This document shows positions 63,604 through 64,000 of a stretch of 64,000 nt of DNA, piece after piece; the stretch's first letter is position 1, and each line of letters starts with the position of its first letter. The stretch comes from Avimicrobium caecorum (GTDB lineage Bacteria; Bacillota; Clostridia; Oscillospirales; Ruminococcaceae), in NCBI GenBank assembly GCA_904394705.1, contig CAJFNJ010000021.1, positions 62,001 through 126,000 on the forward strand, written 5' to 3'. The position numbers and the translations under genes were made by a program. The notes beneath the pieces were generated by a model, which was given only the letters and a program-made list of their open reading frames with translations, was not told the DNA's origin and did not search any database.

Positions 63604-63627
63604 GTTCTGCGGGGATTCCCACAGAAC
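63604..63627 (+). other. leader hairpin before the Asp23/Gls24 gene
   Basis: GTTCTG-c-GGG-gatt-CCC-a-CAGAAC folds in the 5' untranslated RNA about 24 bases before the start codon. No T-run follows, so it is more likely an RNA stability or translation element. Confidence 0.4.
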
Positions 63628-63650
63628 TGAGATACAGGAGGGCGAATTAT

Positions 63651-64000
63651 ATGAACCATGAGATCAAGGAGCCGATCGGCAGTCTGCGAATTTCCAAAGA
63701 TGTCCTGGCTACGATCGCCGCAAATGCAACCAAGGAAATTGAAGGCGTAGCTGGTATTGCGCCGTTTACTACCAATATCAAGAACTGGATCACCAAGAAG
63801 CAGTCGGCTGTGCCGGTACCGGTATTCATCTCGCTGCATGATGACATCGCTGTGATCGACATCAATGTTGTCCTGCTGGAAGGCGCCAATATTCCCGCTG
63901 TATGCCGCAATATCCAGGTGGCAGTCAAGGAAGCAGTGCAGAGCATGACCTCGATCAATGTTTCCAAGGTGAATGTTACAGTGGCAGATATCCGGTTTCA
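63651..64000 (+). CDS. Asp23/Gls24 family envelope stress protein, partial
   Basis: The first 116 residues of a frame still open at the window end. It has LRISKDVLATIAANATKEIEGVAGI and INVVLLEGANIPAVCRNIQ (each seen in full; cited in part), the Asp23/Gls24 pattern. Members bind the membrane or FASII complexes and respond to envelope stress; in Bacillus the related yqhY lies near spoIIIA and acc genes. The start ATG follows ACAGGAGGG. Confidence 0.9.
   Translation, partial: MNHEIKEPIGSLRISKDVLATIAANATKEIEGVAGIAPFTTNIKNWITKKQSAVPVPVFISLHDDIAVIDINVVLLEGANIPAVCRNIQVAVKEAVQSMTSINVSKVNVTVADIRF

Overview
The window reads as a chromosomal core segment of an endospore-forming member of the Clostridia, most likely Oscillospirales (Ruminococcaceae-like). 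The evidence is a moderately GC-rich sequence, an intact spoIIIA operon (AA to AH), the sporulation gene yunB, three T-box leaders, GatCAB amidotransferase, a pyrophosphate-type phosphofructokinase, and ATG/GTG/TTG starts preceded by strong AGGAGG-type ribosome binding sites. Nearly all of it is housekeeping DNA. I see no prophage, insertion sequence, CRISPR array or rRNA. Gene assignments rest on motif reading; no database search was run.

Region by region. 1-2.5 kb: a partial TSCPD gene diverges from a DnaD-like / DnaC-like helicase-loading pair. 2.6-8 kb: a ClC channel with an altered gate, then on the minus strand the methionine ABC importer metNIQ behind a Met T-box, then a PPi-type phosphofructokinase. 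8.1-15.9 kb: alaS behind an Ala T-box, HIT protein, phosphoribosyltransferase, comEC, holA, rnmV. 16-18.5 kb: an MBOAT and a DHHW/AlgX-like gene in tandem, both apparently lacking catalytic residues; this is the most unusual pair in the window. 18.5-21.9 kb (minus): a DUF1275 membrane protein, a glycosyltransferase with a helical tail, and a collagen-like, probably spore-surface, protein. 22-28.5 kb: GNAT, rplS, rbgA, PHP phosphatase, rnhB, yraN, dipeptidase, thrC. 28.5-39.1 kb: DUF1540, phosphoesterase, then the protein quality-control block tig-clpP-clpX-(redoxin)-lon-engB, yerC, a methyltransferase and hslO. 39.2-41.4 kb: tRNA Val-Gly-Cys, an Imm22-like gene, a PNPOx-like/HxlR divergent pair with palindromic operators, and ireB. 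41.5-45.3 kb (minus): pheST behind a Phe T-box. 45.4-52.1 kb: acpS, nnr, a lipoprotein, murC, glpK, yunB. 52.2-57.5 kb: ligA and gatCAB. 57.6-64 kb: a flavodoxin/ferredoxin fusion, spoIIIAA-AH, and a partial Asp23/Gls24 gene behind two TTGTGCGCACAA-type palindromes.

Functionally, amino-acid supply and tRNA charging are tied together by tRNA-sensing leaders (Met uptake, AlaRS, PheRS). Proteostasis is covered by trigger factor, ClpXP, Lon and Hsp33. Spore formation is represented by SpoIIIA, YunB and a collagen-like protein beside a glycosyltransferase. The best leads for new biology are the MBOAT-DHHW pseudoenzyme pair, the collagen/glycosyltransferase pair, the ClC with Met at its gating Glu, the ComEC without metal ligands, MetN without its methionine-sensing domain, and the unexplained operator upstream of the Asp23 gene.
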